DNA of 64,000 bases from positions 1,670,002 through 1,734,001 of the forward strand of contig JACTAT010000004.1 in assembly GCA_014526335.1 (NCBI GenBank). The letters are read 5' to 3'. The translations under genes and the position numbers were made by a program. Of the stretch, positions 1 through 18,460 are shown in pieces. Source of the DNA: Chrysaora quinquecirrha (lineage: Eukaryota > Cnidaria > Scyphozoa > Semaeostomeae > Pelagiidae). The notes beneath the pieces are model-generated. The model was not told where the DNA came from, did no database searches, and saw only the letters and a list, made by a program, of their open reading frames with translations. The stretch's first letter is position 1. Every line of letters starts with the position of its first letter.

Positions 1-1
1 A

Positions 2-3000
2 TTACCTTGTACTGTCAGCAGCGGAGGAATTGGAATTTTGAGCAGCAGTACTTCCATATGCATTGTTACTGGAACTACTTCCTTCATATATGGCATTGGC
101 ATGAGGGTTACCGATTCCATCCATGAAAGATTGCAACATCGCTCCAAGTGGAGTGCTTAAAACATTTTGTGGCAGATCAAGGATATAAGCTGGTATCTTC
201 CGTCCAGTAAGAAACTGTGACAGTTCATTTGAGAATGTGTTACAGTTGTGATGGAAAAGGTTGTACTTTTCGGGCCTGTGAAAAAGAAATATAACGATAC
301 ATTCCCATATCACTGACGACCCTGGATACGTTTACCCGCCTGAGTTAAAATATAATTTCCGCCCGGGAGTTAATTGTTGTAACAAGTTGTAACAATTCAT
401 ATTTGTAACAATTGTAACCATATTGTAACAATAGTAACAATTTAACGGTTGAAACGATTCATAGTTGCCAATATTTCTGTTAATACATAGCGTTCTTCTT
501 CTAGTAAGCAAACACCCTGCTTTAGGCGCCCCTAGAATAAGCCCCTGCACAAATTTAGCATGTCGGGGCCTAGGGACAGATATAAGACCAGAACACATCA
601 AATGGAGGTTAAATTAAAGAAAACCGACAACAACATGACATGAACCTACTGAAACAAGAAGTGTATAAGTCAAGAGCTGCTGTAGAAGCGAACAACATGC
701 TTGAAGCTCCCAATAAGAACCAACAAACCACGAGACATTGAAAAGAAGATTGATGACAAAAAAACTGGAAATATATCAAAGAAGGCATCTTCAGTTTACA
801 AATAATCAGGAAACACAATCAGGAAAAATATCACAGAAGGCATTTTCAGTTTACAAATAATCATTGAACAATTAGAATGATGAAGCTATGTGAATCATGA
901 AAAGACGAAAGAGTGTCTAAAAGATCTAGAAATCGATGGCAAAGATCTGAAACTAATTCTAATAAGGAATCTGTATTGAAAAAAGAAAGCCTATACATAC
1001 AAGAAATGAAGAGCGACGTTCTCTGCAAATAATAACATATCAAACAGTTTCTCATGAAGGATGTATATTATCTCTTTCTAATGAATTTGTATACTGATAA
1101 CATTTTAATAAATGCAGCGATTGAGAACCGTGTAACATGGCACAGGACAAACGTGATCTTAAGATTGGGTAAAGAACTGCAATAGAACAATCTTATATAA
1201 TGGCAAAGGACCTAACATCCAAACATAGAAGTCTTAATATAAAGGAAGTCTTCAAATGTTTTATGGGCCATACCTTACCTTATAGAACCGAAACAAAGAT
1301 TTATAAAGCAACCATAGAGAAGTTACAAGAATTTCGAATTTGGGTTACAGGCAGTTGCTAAAAATATCACGAATAAGGACGATCGAATTTCCTGAAGCAA
1401 TGAATAGCATACAAGAAAAGAGATGAATCATAACAACTATTACAGGAGGGACGTTTGCATTTTTCGGTCGGATGATAAGATGAGAATATACACACAGACT
1501 GCAAGTGTGTATGTATGTCATTTGATTTATATCGATGCAATAAATAGCTTAAAGTAAACTAATCAAAATCGATAATTACTAGTCTAAATTAATTAGGTTA
1601 ACGATTACAAGCTACATTGGCAGTTTGGGCAGATGATTCCAGATTTTAGGACCTAGCGATTGCAAACTGTTAGATCCAAATGATACTAGATTTGGTCTGT
1701 AATGGTCAAGGCTCAAACCGTACCAAGATGAATAACCTGAGCATTTCTTTCTAAAAGTGTGTTTTAAATACGGCAGGTTCAGGTTATGAACTGTTAAAAG
1801 GGCTGCTCTATGACAAGAGAAAAAAAGGAAGACCAAGAGCAAAGTGGATGCACAACGGGCGAAGAAGGTGCCACTTAATGATTATGATGAGGGATACGAA
1901 GTTTCAAGGCTTCTGTGAAGCAGAATAACAAGTTCAAAATTTTCTATCAAAAACTTCTTTTTGCTCCCAGAGTCAGAAAAAAGTATCCAACTTGTTGCTT
2001 TTTTGAAGATACGTTTTAAAATATTTTGCGGAAAACTTGGATATTTCATTTTCGATAGAGATGCTAAATAAATATTTCACATTCATTGAAGAAGTGAAAT
2101 TTTCCATTTTCCAACTTAGATCAGTCATCCTTCAGCTCTCACGTCGTTTTTTGTAATTTTTCATTTGCTCCTTCTTAATCAGGCATTGCGACAAACGCAG
2201 AGTTGATTTCCACTGCATAGCTCTTAATAACATAATTATGCAGCACATCCTTTATTATTTGAGCCTCGATTTATCCAAACCTCGATTATCCGAGCCTCGA
2301 TTTACCAAAAAGCAAAAATTTCTTAACTCTTCCGTTTTATCAATTTTAGATTAACCAAATGTAAGCCCCACTACATTGAACCTTTGTCCAATACAACCAC
2401 TGCATTATTTTAATTAGCCATTATATTTAATCAGTTTATCTTTCGTTTTTAATAGATATTAACTTTTTCCGAAACAGTAACATTTTGTCGGGTTGTAATG
2501 TAGCTACTTCGCGTGGAAAAATTTCTACTTATTTCATATGCGATCCATTTGAGCAATCCTTAAGTACCTTTGGGCGGTAACAACAAACTGGAAAGGAAGG
2601 TTAGCAAGTGAAATCATTGGGAATCGTCATCCTCAATTATCCGAATTTTGGCTTATCCGAACAACCCTCTGTAAAATTGAGTTCAACCTGTTCGGACAAT
2701 CGAGGATGTACTGTATAAAATTTGACCAATGGATATAAAATTCAGGTAATTAATAAGAGTGTACCTGAATTGGTCACTGCCAATTTCAAATAAATATTCC
2801 TGAAATACATCTCTTGTCAGATAAGTTTCTCCAAGGTCAATTGTCTTTGTTGGTGCTCCTAGAATCGTTGTTCCCTGATATAAAAGAAAGTGGAGAATAA
2901 AACACATATTAAAAATCATAAACCCATCATTAATACAACGCTGCTACACTCTGTATTTTATAAGAAACTAAGATTTTTTTTCAGTACTCAAAGTTTCTTA

Positions 3001-6000
3001 GGTTTTGGACAATTTTGGTACTGAAAGTTTTATTAGGGATCAAAATGTTTTAGTGCAAAAACAGGTAATTGACACTTAAATTTGACAAATAAAAGAAGCA
3101 ATGCAATGCATATTTACATCAGCTGTTTATTTTGCAAAAATAGATGCTTATGGTGTAACGGAAGTTCGTTTTTTGATGCTATATTTCAAATTCTAAAGAT
3201 TGTTGAGACCTGCGAGTTTCTTTTCATTTTGGGTCGAGTACTGAAAGTTTCTTAACCAATGTTAAACAGGTTTCTTATAGAAAAAAGAGTGCACTGTAAA
3301 ATAAACTGTGATATACGGTCTTGCAAGTAAATATACATTTAGATCTTAAGCTTGGAAGATTTAGAAGAAATCAGCTGTTAGACGTAGTGAAGGGCATGAA
3401 AGAGATGCCTGCGATTATCGAGGAGGGATACTATCAGTACGGCAGAGATTTATCATCAGTACAAAGGAGAATGTGAAGTATCGTGGAGTGGAGGATTATC
3501 ATCAGTACAGTATAGGCACGATAGAGGTTTATGACTGATACTGAAATGTTGCACAAAAATTGCATGGACGATGTACAAAATAGTTGCATATCAAAACGAG
3601 TTTCCAACGAAAACTTGAAATCTCTGGTTGTACTTATTATAACAATTGATTAACTGACCAACTGAACAACTGATAAATTGCATTCACTTACCCAAAAAAA
3701 AAACAAAAAATTTCAGTTTACAAGACATGTTTTGGATTCATCATCCGTCTTCAGTTAAAGTAACGTTTACACGGTATGATTATTTATAACAAAATTAATT
3801 GGCAAATTTACAAAAGGTCACTTAAAAATTTAAGATTTACAATTTTAAAAAGACAGTAGCTACTGACGAAATTAACCAATAGAAAAAGACATAATTTGTA
3901 TGAAAGAAAACAAGGCACATGACCAACAACAAGGAAATACCACAGAGAGAAAATTAAGAATTTAAATCTAACTTGACATGAAACAATTGTTTATTTAAAT
4001 CTGGCTTTTCCCAGAGAATATGCAGAGCCTCTTTGACTTATAGTTGATAAAACCTTCCTGCCAAATCCAGAATGCGCAAGCGGCTCTCATTTGAGAGACT
4101 ACGACAATGATTCAGAACCCTGCACAGGCTTATATACGTGAGAAATATAAATGACTTATATACGTGAGAAATCTGATCCCTAAATAAATGCTCATGAACC
4201 CATGTGGAGAAAGGGTAGACAGAATTACATCCTGTACAATTACATTCCGCAGCATTACATTCAGTTTATACTCTGAAGAGTGTCAGAGAAAAAGTGAAAA
4301 TAAAGATAATAGTAATGACTACAATAATGACCATAAGATAAAGAAGAGTAGATTGAAGAGGGTCTATGGAATGGAAAGCTGTCCTATTACTTTCTGACTC
4401 TGTGGCCATTCCCCTCTAATCTTAACCCTCTGGCTAACCACTAGGACCAGGAGGGTGTAGTGCTTTCAAAGTATGGCATTAATAGCTAAATAAATTCAAA
4501 ATGAATGATTTTGTAACCAAACATACAGGATGTATGCTGTCAATTCCACCACTTCCAAAGAAATGTTCTCTCCCATAACAGACAATGGCAGTGTGCCTAA
4601 AGGAGATAAATAAATTCACGTTAAATTGCAAGTTAACATGACACCATATGATGACACCATGTTTTCTTGTATTTATTTTAAGGCAAACTGAATTGACACT
4701 CTTTTTACAATAAATAAACACAATTTTATATTTGATTTGTGAATTCACTTAAAATTTACATACCAAATACCTTCAATATGGTGACCTAGAAAACAAGAAG
4801 ATAAAATGAAATTAAATTTCCAAATTCAAATGAAAATCTCAAACTGATGTTTTGAATGTTGGCATTTTGCCCAAAGAATTTCACTATCGAAAACTACCCC
4901 CTCCCTGAGGTTGGATGATCCTGATGACAGAACTCATTTTTTGAGACCCTTAGTTAGGTCTCTGCATAGCTCATCCTGTAATATATTGTATATAGTGAGG
5001 TTATTGAAGCGGAGGAGGAATGTTATGCATGCACATATTCCAAACTGCATTCTTTGTTATTTGCAAGGAGAACTGCGTGGAGGAGAACAATAGGAGAACA
5101 ACAACAATATTGTTTTGAACAAGATTGTGCAGGGAATATACTCTCCACGCAAAACAAAACATAGGGGCCCTATGGGCATGTTCGAAGAACGACTCTGGTT
5201 GAATATAGCTATTTCGGTCAAATGATGAAAGATGTTCATCGGTATGCACAACGATGATGATAATGATTATGATGATAATGGTGGTGGTTATGATGATGAT
5301 GTTGATGAACACGATGATCATGATGCTGGTTGGTAGGGGTGATTGTGGTTGTATGGTGGGTATGGTGGTCGTGATAGAGGTGGTTGTGGTGCTGAAGGGG
5401 TGGTTGTGGTGGTTGTGATAGGGGTGATCGTGGTGATGGTTGTAGGGGTAGTTGTGGTGGTGGTGATAAGGATGGTCGAGGTGATGGTTGTAGGGGTGGT
5501 TCCGGTGGTGGTGATAGGGGTGGTCGAGGTGATGGTTGTAGGGCTGGTTGTGGTGGTGGTAGCGTTCCTTTAGATGTTGCACACCGTCAAAGGTGGTGAT
5601 AGTAATCATGATGATGATGATGATTATTATTATCATTATTATTATTATTATGACGATTTTCATCGTGAGGATAATATTAATGATGATTTGTTTTGAAAAC
5701 TGCTTTGAAATTGCCGCTCTTTGGCAAAACTCTTTGTTAAATGTTGAGAATGCCTGAAATGTCATTTACCAAAGCAAGGTGGAAATTTTCCAGTTCCATT
5801 TAGTAAACAAGGATGAGTCAATTGTCACATGACCCCAGATTGACAAAAGTGCTTGCATGCCGAATTGTGAACAACTAACCGCAAATTGCGCATAAATGGC
5901 CGATACAATGGCCCTAATGGCATTCTTGACAATGGCCCTATTGTTACACGTTTTCCATTGTTCAAGCGTTGGTTGGTTGGTGAGTTAGTAAGTGAGTGAG

Positions 6001-6350
6001 TGAGTGAGTGAGTGACATCCACCCCACACCAATGTGTTCGAAGTTCTTCGAACACAAAAATGCAGTCTGGCTCATATTACAGGCATTGGTTTGGTAATTG
6101 TAAAGTTTTATCTACTTTTTTTACAAAAGACTGAAAAGGAGGTTATTGTTATGTTTTGTATACTGTATATGTATACTGGCTCTGTAATTATTTTTATATA
6201 TGAATTTGTAGAAAGTAGACATGAGCATACAATATAGGATTTATTTTCTCTCAGATTCTACAGAGTCTACTTGCCTAGTAGAAACGTTGACAACTGTGCA
6301 GCCATTCCCCTTGTAACATCATAAACATATAACTGGACTTTACTTGACAT
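2..6350 (-). CDS. DESI1: DESI1-like deSUMOylating isopeptidase (PPPDE family), 5 exons
   Basis: Exons on the minus strand: 6350-6275, 4785-4764, 4596-4527, 2874-2765 and 275-2, all phase-compatible, giving about 183 residues (human DESI1 is 168). Seen: start [11 protein letters not shown], then [13 protein letters not shown] with the catalytic His near residue 34, FFGSGGIDS, and [13 protein letters not shown] with the catalytic Cys near residue 104, followed by [15 protein letters not shown]. The family is a papain-like cysteine protease that removes SUMO from selected substrates in cytoplasm and nucleus. The C-terminal tail is Ser/Asn/Ala-rich and poorly conserved. Intron 1 has a GC donor and exon 2 is only 22 nt. 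The frame ends in TAA at 4-2, but that TAA overlaps a possible donor (AAG then GTAAT), so a further exon beyond the window is possible. Introns carry a pogo-like MITE, another inverted-repeat element and a trinucleotide-rich repeat. Confidence 0.93.
1612..1800 (-). pseudogene. LINE reverse transcriptase C-terminal relic
   Basis: The minus-strand frame reads [19 protein letters not shown] then IWNHLPKLP. This matches the region downstream of the RT domain in many non-LTR retrotransposons (R-N-x-L...G-x-x-S-x-x-x-x-G-P-K-x-W-N-x-L-P). No RT motifs are intact nearby. The surrounding 800-1600 is AT-rich with no recognisable gene. It lies in or beyond the last DESI1 intron. Confidence 0.5.
2241..2713. 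mobile_element. pogo/Tigger-like MITE in DESI1 intron 4
   Basis: Ends are inverted: CAGCACATCCTTTATTATTT on the left and, on the reverse strand of the right end, CAGTACATCCTCGATTGTCC. The CAG start and the repeated CTCGATTATCCGA-type motifs (also at 2260-2310 and 2640-2665) are typical of pogo-family non-autonomous copies. A TA follows on the right; the left flank is TG, so the TA target duplication is degraded. No coding capacity. Confidence 0.6.
2947..3291. mobile_element. Short inverted-repeat element (MITE), TIR CACTCTnTnTTnTATAAGAAAC
   Basis: The left end (CACTCTGTATTTTATAAGAA) matches the reverse complement of the right end, which ends in TTCTTATAG...GAGTG. Internal CAGTACT-containing stretches next to both ends are also inverted. 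Similar CAGTACT motifs occur near the ends of the element at 60866-61993, so the two may be related. Located in the DESI1 intron between exons 3 and 4. Confidence 0.5.
5160..6060 (-). repeat. Interspersed repeat copy 1 with trinucleotide core and TTCGAA-rich ends
   Basis: Inverted relative to the copy at 36700-37400. Shared parts include a GGGCCCTATGGGCATGTTCG segment, AACGACTCTGGTTGAATATA, a GAT/ATC-GTG trinucleotide-rich core (5253-5690), GCGCAATTTGCGGTTAGTTG (diverged here), a GTGA tetranucleotide run (about 5990-6015), and ends containing GTTCGAAGAA or its complement. The long His/Ile-rich open frames across it are repeat translation, not genes. It sits in DESI1 intron 1. Confidence 0.75.
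6269..6274 (-). promoter_or_regulatory. Non-canonical GC splice donor (GCAAGT) of DESI1 intron 1
   Basis: Exon 1 ends CTACTAG and is followed by GCAAGT. Only this junction gives phase 1, which joins in frame to exon 2 (GT CAC CAT ATT) and rebuilds the conserved L-G-x-x-I-E-G-I-W stretch with no gap. The nearby GT (AA then GTAGAC) would put exon 2 out of frame. GC-AG introns are a known minor class and their donors usually match AG-GCAAGT closely, as here. Confidence 0.8.
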
Positions 6351-7580
6351 TGCTGTTTAATAAGCTGCACAATCCAAATGATCCTAGTAATAGCCCAGTA
6401 TATAGCTCCTCCGAATTCTGACCAGTTCTGTAATGTCCTCAATGTCCTTCTGCTTCTGCTTTCTTTTCATCTTTCCCCAGAAATTTCTTCATCAATTTTC
6501 ATTTTTGCTGACAATTCCTGAGCAAGCATTTATTTGTTGATTTGCTTGCTGTTCGAGTCGTAGACTGATTACATTCCTCCCACTCTTTCGGAAACAGCTC
6601 ATAACAACTACAACAACATAATCGCTGTTTCCTCAGAGTGGGACTCATAATCTAAAAGTCAAAAAGTCGGCCTGATATGCCAACTTTCTGGCATATCCAA
6701 TCAGAATGCAGAACAGCCCGAATCTACAGCAGTGATTGGCTTATCTATTACTCCCACCTTTTCCATCTCTAGTTTCCCCAATGGCCCCCCCAAGCTTCGA
6801 GCAGCTTCGCCATAGTTTTTCGGGGCAGAAAAGACAACCTTCCACCTGTATATACATAATCCCCATACTAATAGTTAATAAAAACGTTCGTTTTAGTACT
6901 AATGATTTCGTTTTTAATTTTTGAGAGCAAAAGTACGAATTTAGAGACGTTTTAGGGTCGGCTGTCAAGTCAAATTTTAGGCCGCTCGGATGACATAGCT
7001 TTCTCGCGTGCGAAAAGAGGAATTAATGAACTTGGATGCATTTTGGGCTCAAATGAAGTCAGGAGAAGCATTTTTCTCTGTACAACTAAGTTTTTTTGTA
7101 TGTTGCAAACCGAAAAATACAGATTTGGGCAAGTTTTAGGGCCAGTAGTCGGGAAATTTTGTTAGGCCATCCTTCACACCAGAACGAGGTTCGTGAAAAT
7201 TAGGCCGACTTCTTGACTGAAAGTTTATGAGTCGTAGTTGGAGCGGGGTGGTGGGGTGTGGAGGAGCGTAGACTACGACGAATGTAATAAGTCTATTCGA
7301 GTCGAGGCTGTTTGATGCTGTCTGCGCATGCGTAGTTATGCGTCTTTTGCGAGAAATGAGATGCAGGCATTGAACTATAAATATATTAAAAAACATATAA
7401 CAAGTTAAAAAACATATAACTGGGACCCAGTCCCCTTACTTCACACAAAACTTTTAAGCGGGAAGCCTTTGGAATTTCATTGCTGAGGTTGGTACTACAC
7501 CAATTTTATTTCTTATTCTAGATTTTACAGTTCACCTTGTGTGGCTAATTACTTTTTTTACTATACCAATATTTATAGTT
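6351..7580. other. Intergenic, upstream of DESI1; no gene seen
   Basis: No exon with protein similarity and flanking splice sites was found. There are two loosely similar stretches around 6820-6990 and 7080-7210 (both with GTTTTAGGG and TTTTAGGCC). The segment CCAATCAGAATGCAG at 6698 recurs inverted near 20830 and could be a promoter-type CCAAT element or shared repeat. Confidence 0.4.
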
Positions 7581-8570
7581 CAATGGATGCAGGAAGGAAG
7601 GGTTCTTCAACTGAGCGCTATCTCTAAAATATGGATTATGGAATGATGGAGTGGAATGATGGAATGATTGAATGTAATGATGGAATGGTATCAAAATGCA
7701 GAAATGCAAAAGAAAAGCAATTTTCACTCGATAAGCTTTGCTTCTTCTGGGGCGTATGAAATCGTATGTAGTTAGTCTTAACACATATGTTTTCATGAAT
7801 CATTATCATCATCATCATCATCATCATCATTTCCAAGCATATTCCGACAATATTTTTACGTTTGAAGGTATAATGAAATAATAACGGAGTCATTCCATTT
7901 TGGAATGGCGAATTGTTTCAAAAATTACTCTTTTCTTTTTGCTAAAACCTTCCCCCTAGGGTTTTAAAAGCCTTACAAACACATTTGAGTAGAATTTATG
8001 AAGGTTTGGGGTCAATTGAAGGAGTTACGAGGCCATTCCATATTTTAGAAGAATATGGAATAGCGAATTTTTTCAAAAATTACTCGCTTCTTTTTGCTGA
8101 AACCTTCCCCGTAGGATTGTACAAGCCTTACAAACACATCTGAGTAGAAATTAAGAATGTTTGCAGTAAATTGAAGGAATTACAAGGCCATTCCATATTT
8201 TAGAAAAATATGGAATGGCGAATTTTCTCCAAACTTACTCGCTTCTTTTTCCTGAATCCTTCCCCGTAGGGTTGTATAAGCCTTACAAACCTTCATAAAT
8301 TCTACTCAGATGTGTTTGTAAGGCTTTTCAACCCTAGGGGGAAGGTTTCAGGAAAAAGAAGCGAGTAATTTTTGAAAAAATTCACTATTCCATATTTTTC
8401 TAAAATATGAAATCATTCATTTTTGTTTCATTATACCTTCAAAAGTAAAAATATTGTCGGAATATGTTTGTAAATTGCTTTGATACCATTCCATTATTCC
8501 ATTCCATCATTCCGTTTCATCATTCCATAATCCATATTTAAGAGCCTTCAACTTAGTGTCCATCCACAGA
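7581..8570. mobile_element. Foldback-like element with repeat-bearing inverted arms
   Basis: The outer arms are inverted: ATATGGATTATGGAATGATG at about 7628 pairs with CATCATTCCATAATCCATAT at about 8518, and the match continues inward through a GGAATGATGG-rich stretch and the motif ATATTCCGACAATATTTTTA. Inside the arms a unit of about 165 bp starting at TGGAATGGCGAATT (7902, 8055, 8213) is repeated in direct orientation, then once inverted (about 8285-8410). A CAT microsatellite lies at 7803-7830. A fragment of the GGAATGATGG stretch recurs at 34310-34345. No transposase. Confidence 0.7.
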
Positions 8571-8769
8571 AATCGGATATCACAGCAAATCTGTTGCAAA
8601 ATGGATGTGTCTACTACTATGATATTTACCACTGCGATTCTTTGACGGGCAACGTTTCATTCACTCATGAGATTTTTTCAAATGACATTACAAGCCTACG
8701 AGCGGTCCACAAGATACGGAAATTCTGCACGTCTCTGGCCGCCAAGAAATGGGCTTACTAATTCGCTAA

Positions 8770-9234
8770 TTAATGAGTTACGAGTTTTTCGAGTTACTAT
8801 TATTCCACGAGTTACAAGTTAGGGGTTACTTTTATTTTACGAGTTACTTTTTATTACAAAAGTTAATTAATGCAATGTAAAATGTAATTATTGATTATTG
8901 TTTTTCAAAAATGGAGGAGGAAGATTATCACAAAGTATTTGTCTTCGGTCAAACTTGAAATGCATATGTATGGCGTTGCCAGGACCGAGCAGATAAGACC
9001 CAACTTTAATGTCTTGACAACTCCGAACTCCTCTTCCCCTGACTCAGTGTTGGAGTTACTGATGAGCTGCTACTCCCCCAAGATTGAGCCGGGGGGGCAT
9101 GATTGATGAAAGAGAAAACTGTTAATAAAAAGCAAAGTGTCCCAATATTTTTGACTACGATTGTAGCTTGTTGTTCGTAACTCGTGAAATAAAAAGTAAT
9201 TCGTAAGATAAAAGTAACTCGTAACTCGCGAAAT
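8770..9234. mobile_element. MITE with GAGTTAC-repeat inverted termini
   Basis: Left arm 8770-8860 contains ACTTTTATTTTACGAGTTAC; the right arm 9165-9234 is its inverted, slightly diverged copy. Both arms are built of repeated CGAGTTAC. The central 300 bp has no recognised gene. Confidence 0.6.
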
Positions 9235-9736
9235 CTACCCAAGAAACCTCTTGCATTAGTGCTAAAGTGCCAAACAACTAAGAAACCGTTCTATAATTAG
9301 TGAAGGAAGGATTCTAATCAATAGAAAATGAAGATATTTTTTATTTTTAGGAATTTTTAAGTCACACAACGTACCATGTGACATGTGTTCGACACTAATA
9401 GCCAAAAAAGGAAGATTACAGAACAACAATAAAAGAAAGGAAGAATGCCGCAAACAAAATTGTCCAAATTACGTTTACAAAATAACTGCCTGAATCACAA
9501 TGATTGATGTTAAATAAATGTTGATCAAAATCTATTCTACTTCATTAAATAAGTTATCTTCTTTTTGTTACACAAGTCAAGTTAGCAAAGAAACGTATGT
9601 GTATGTTCATATAAAAAATACACGTTTGCTCTTATTAAATCTAACTAATCTAATGAGATGAAAATAAGATAGTTAAGATGAATAATGTTGTACACAGTAT
9701 AATAAGATTTCGCATGCAAGACACCGTGGCCCCCCA

Positions 9737-9961
9737 TTGACTAAAAACTTTAAGGCTGACTTTGGCCTATTATTAAGCAAAAGTATACAAGAATTGAACC
9801 ATAGAACAGGATACACGTCAGCCTTGACGATTGAAGAGGTATTCAAAAATCGAAATACCTACAAAGAAAAATACTTCTGCGAATCTATACATATGCAAGT
9901 CAATTTGGATATATGGCGAGCATTAGGAACTAGAAAAACAATTTTCTTTTCTAAGACTTAA
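9737..9961 (+). CDS. Unrecognised 74-codon open frame, possible PLE endonuclease-end relic
   Basis: The frame contains the pattern R-x-x-x-K-E-x-x-x-x-E-S-I-H-M-Q-x-N-x-D, which faintly resembles the end of GIY-YIG endonuclease modules in Penelope-like elements. No GIY or YIG motif and no RT is seen nearby. It may be chance. The rest of 9240-10940 holds no other feature I can support. Confidence 0.2.
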   Translation: MTKNFKADFGLLLSKSIQELNHRTGYTSALTIEEVFKNRNTYKEKYFCESIHMQVNLDIWRALGTRKTIFFSKT

Positions 9962-10944
9962 TATATTATATTGACTTAATGATTGGTTCCCAATACGTAT
10001 GTGGGGCAAAAGTTAGAACTGTGGCATGCGTCAAAAAAGATTTCAGAATCAAATAAAAGAATCTATTAAAAGAACCAGTTCAGCCTGTTTCAGGAGTTCA
10101 AAGGTTTTTGCGTGCAGGTTTTTACTTATTCAAAAGGACAAAGAATAAAAAGGTGAATAGAAATCTTCTCACACATGGGCAAAAACATGAAGCACGAATC
10201 CAGACTTCACTTTCATGTCTTTGTTAAGATGTTAAAGGTTTAACAATGTTTAGTTCCAAATGAAAGTAATGAGACGAAAAACAGCTGTTGTAGCTATATC
10301 AGTAATTAGGAATTGACTGTGGTATAAGAGGTCGTTCAAGGTTTTCTTTCCATAGCAGACATCTACCGAATAATAATGTTTAAATCTGAAGATATGTCGT
10401 CATCGGTTAAAAACTATTTACGATAAAGGCAGCAGTTCGAAGAACATGTAGTAGTCTACTACGTTGCTTGATTTTAAGCTACATAATACTATTTATTTCA
10501 AAATAAAAATTCTATATATGTTTATAAGACGAGCTCTGGCTAAAAACATAAAATATCCTTTACTTATATACATTGTTTTTATTCATATCTACCTCTACGT
10601 ATCTTAAATCACAATATCTTAAACTATACACCTAGACTACACGAAAATATCGATTAGGTTAAACGATAAAGAAGATGTTAGGTTTGAACGTAAATCCTTC
10701 TCGTACTGCGTTATTATATACATTAAAAGAGAAAATAAGAAATATATATGCAAAATATACGTTATTTTCTTCGACGCTGAAAAGGGTTGGAGAAAAAATC
10801 TTTTTAAGAGCTCTTGTCTTGACTTTGGAAGACGTTTCCCCAGGACCAAAAGTAGCATTTCGGTAACAAAATGGCTCCGCGCTTTTTCTGATAGATAGTT
10901 ATAACAAGGCATATAAAAATGTTAGACAAATTCAAATGAAACTT

Positions 10945-17351
<6,407 letters not shown>

Positions 17352-18327
17352 AATAAATGTGAGAGCACAACCTCTAGAGATCGTCAATACATACCTATAA
17401 AGTTATTATATTTCAAAGTTTTAAGTTTAATTTATAAAATTAAAGACTCTCATGAGCAAAGTCGACCTTTAATTTGATATTTGATCTTGCACAATGACAA
17501 ATCAGAGTGTGGAGGCGAAATGCAAATGTGTAACCTTGTAACCTTAGAAACTCAGAAAACAATCAATAAAGTTTACATACAAAGATTAGGGATCAAAACT
17601 ATCAAAAAATAAAAACAAAAAAATCAACTGGATTTGTTTGTTTTCGAGAATAAACAAAACAGATTGAACAAAACAGATTGACTGTTGACGTAAATCTCGC
17701 CGGGGTCATTCTTGTCGAAAACACGAAACAAAGAACGAGGAACAGTGGAACGAGAAGGAATGAAAAAACAAGGAAGGGGAACAAGGGAACATCGAAGGAT
17801 AAAGACGATTGTTCGAGATAATGGCGACTGGAAGCTGGGAGATGGTAACAGTAATCTCATCCAGCTTGTTTATAAAATGTTTTAAAATAGATATATGTTT
17901 GCGCACCATCATAATTCTCTGTAGGGTAAACTGGAGCTTTTTTGCTCACGAAATGTCGTTGGTCCACTTCTCACAAGGCCACAGTGAAGTAAGCTGCCAA
18001 TTCTTCAGAGGTCGGTGAATGATAACCGAGCGCATTCATCCAAGAAGCGTAATATTCAAATCAGCTCCAGAGCTAACAAAATTGCTGGTCTGTGTTTACT
18101 AATCGGGTCGGTTTTCCAGTAGATTTTTCCACGTCCAGGGGGAGCGGCTATAGCTATTAAAGCCAACCATGACAACACACTCCTAACTTGCGATTTGTTG
18201 GGTCGCTACCGGACAGAAACAAGGGCTCAGCCTGCCAAGTCTTGGGGCAATTAAAAAACGTTTTAACAGGCACATTGGTATGACAAAAGATTTGCTTTAA
18301 CCTCTTCAAATTGCGTGTAGGTGTAAT

Positions 18328-18460
18328 CCAGCAACATTGCGTGTTTTCCCATATACTTTTCTACATACTTCAAAATCTTGAAAATGGCAGAAATTCAAAA
18401 TCATTACATAATAAATCGAAAGCTGCTGCCAGGGGCTTATTGAATACATTCAAAAGAAAC
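18328..18460 (+). repeat. Interspersed repeat family R1, copy 1
   Basis: Contains TTTTCCCATATACTTTTCTA, ATCTTGAAAATGGCA and CTGCCAGGGGCTTATTGAAT. The same blocks occur at 27288-27410 (direct) and 27578-27732 (inverted). No coding potential. The remainder of 17352-18700 shows no gene; 17820-18018 has a short open frame with no recognisable similarity. Confidence 0.6.

Noticed and set aside
5001..5765. 254-codon His/Ile/Thr-rich open frame
   Set aside because: It is translation of a trinucleotide repeat inside an interspersed element; the copy at 36841-37446 behaves the same way.
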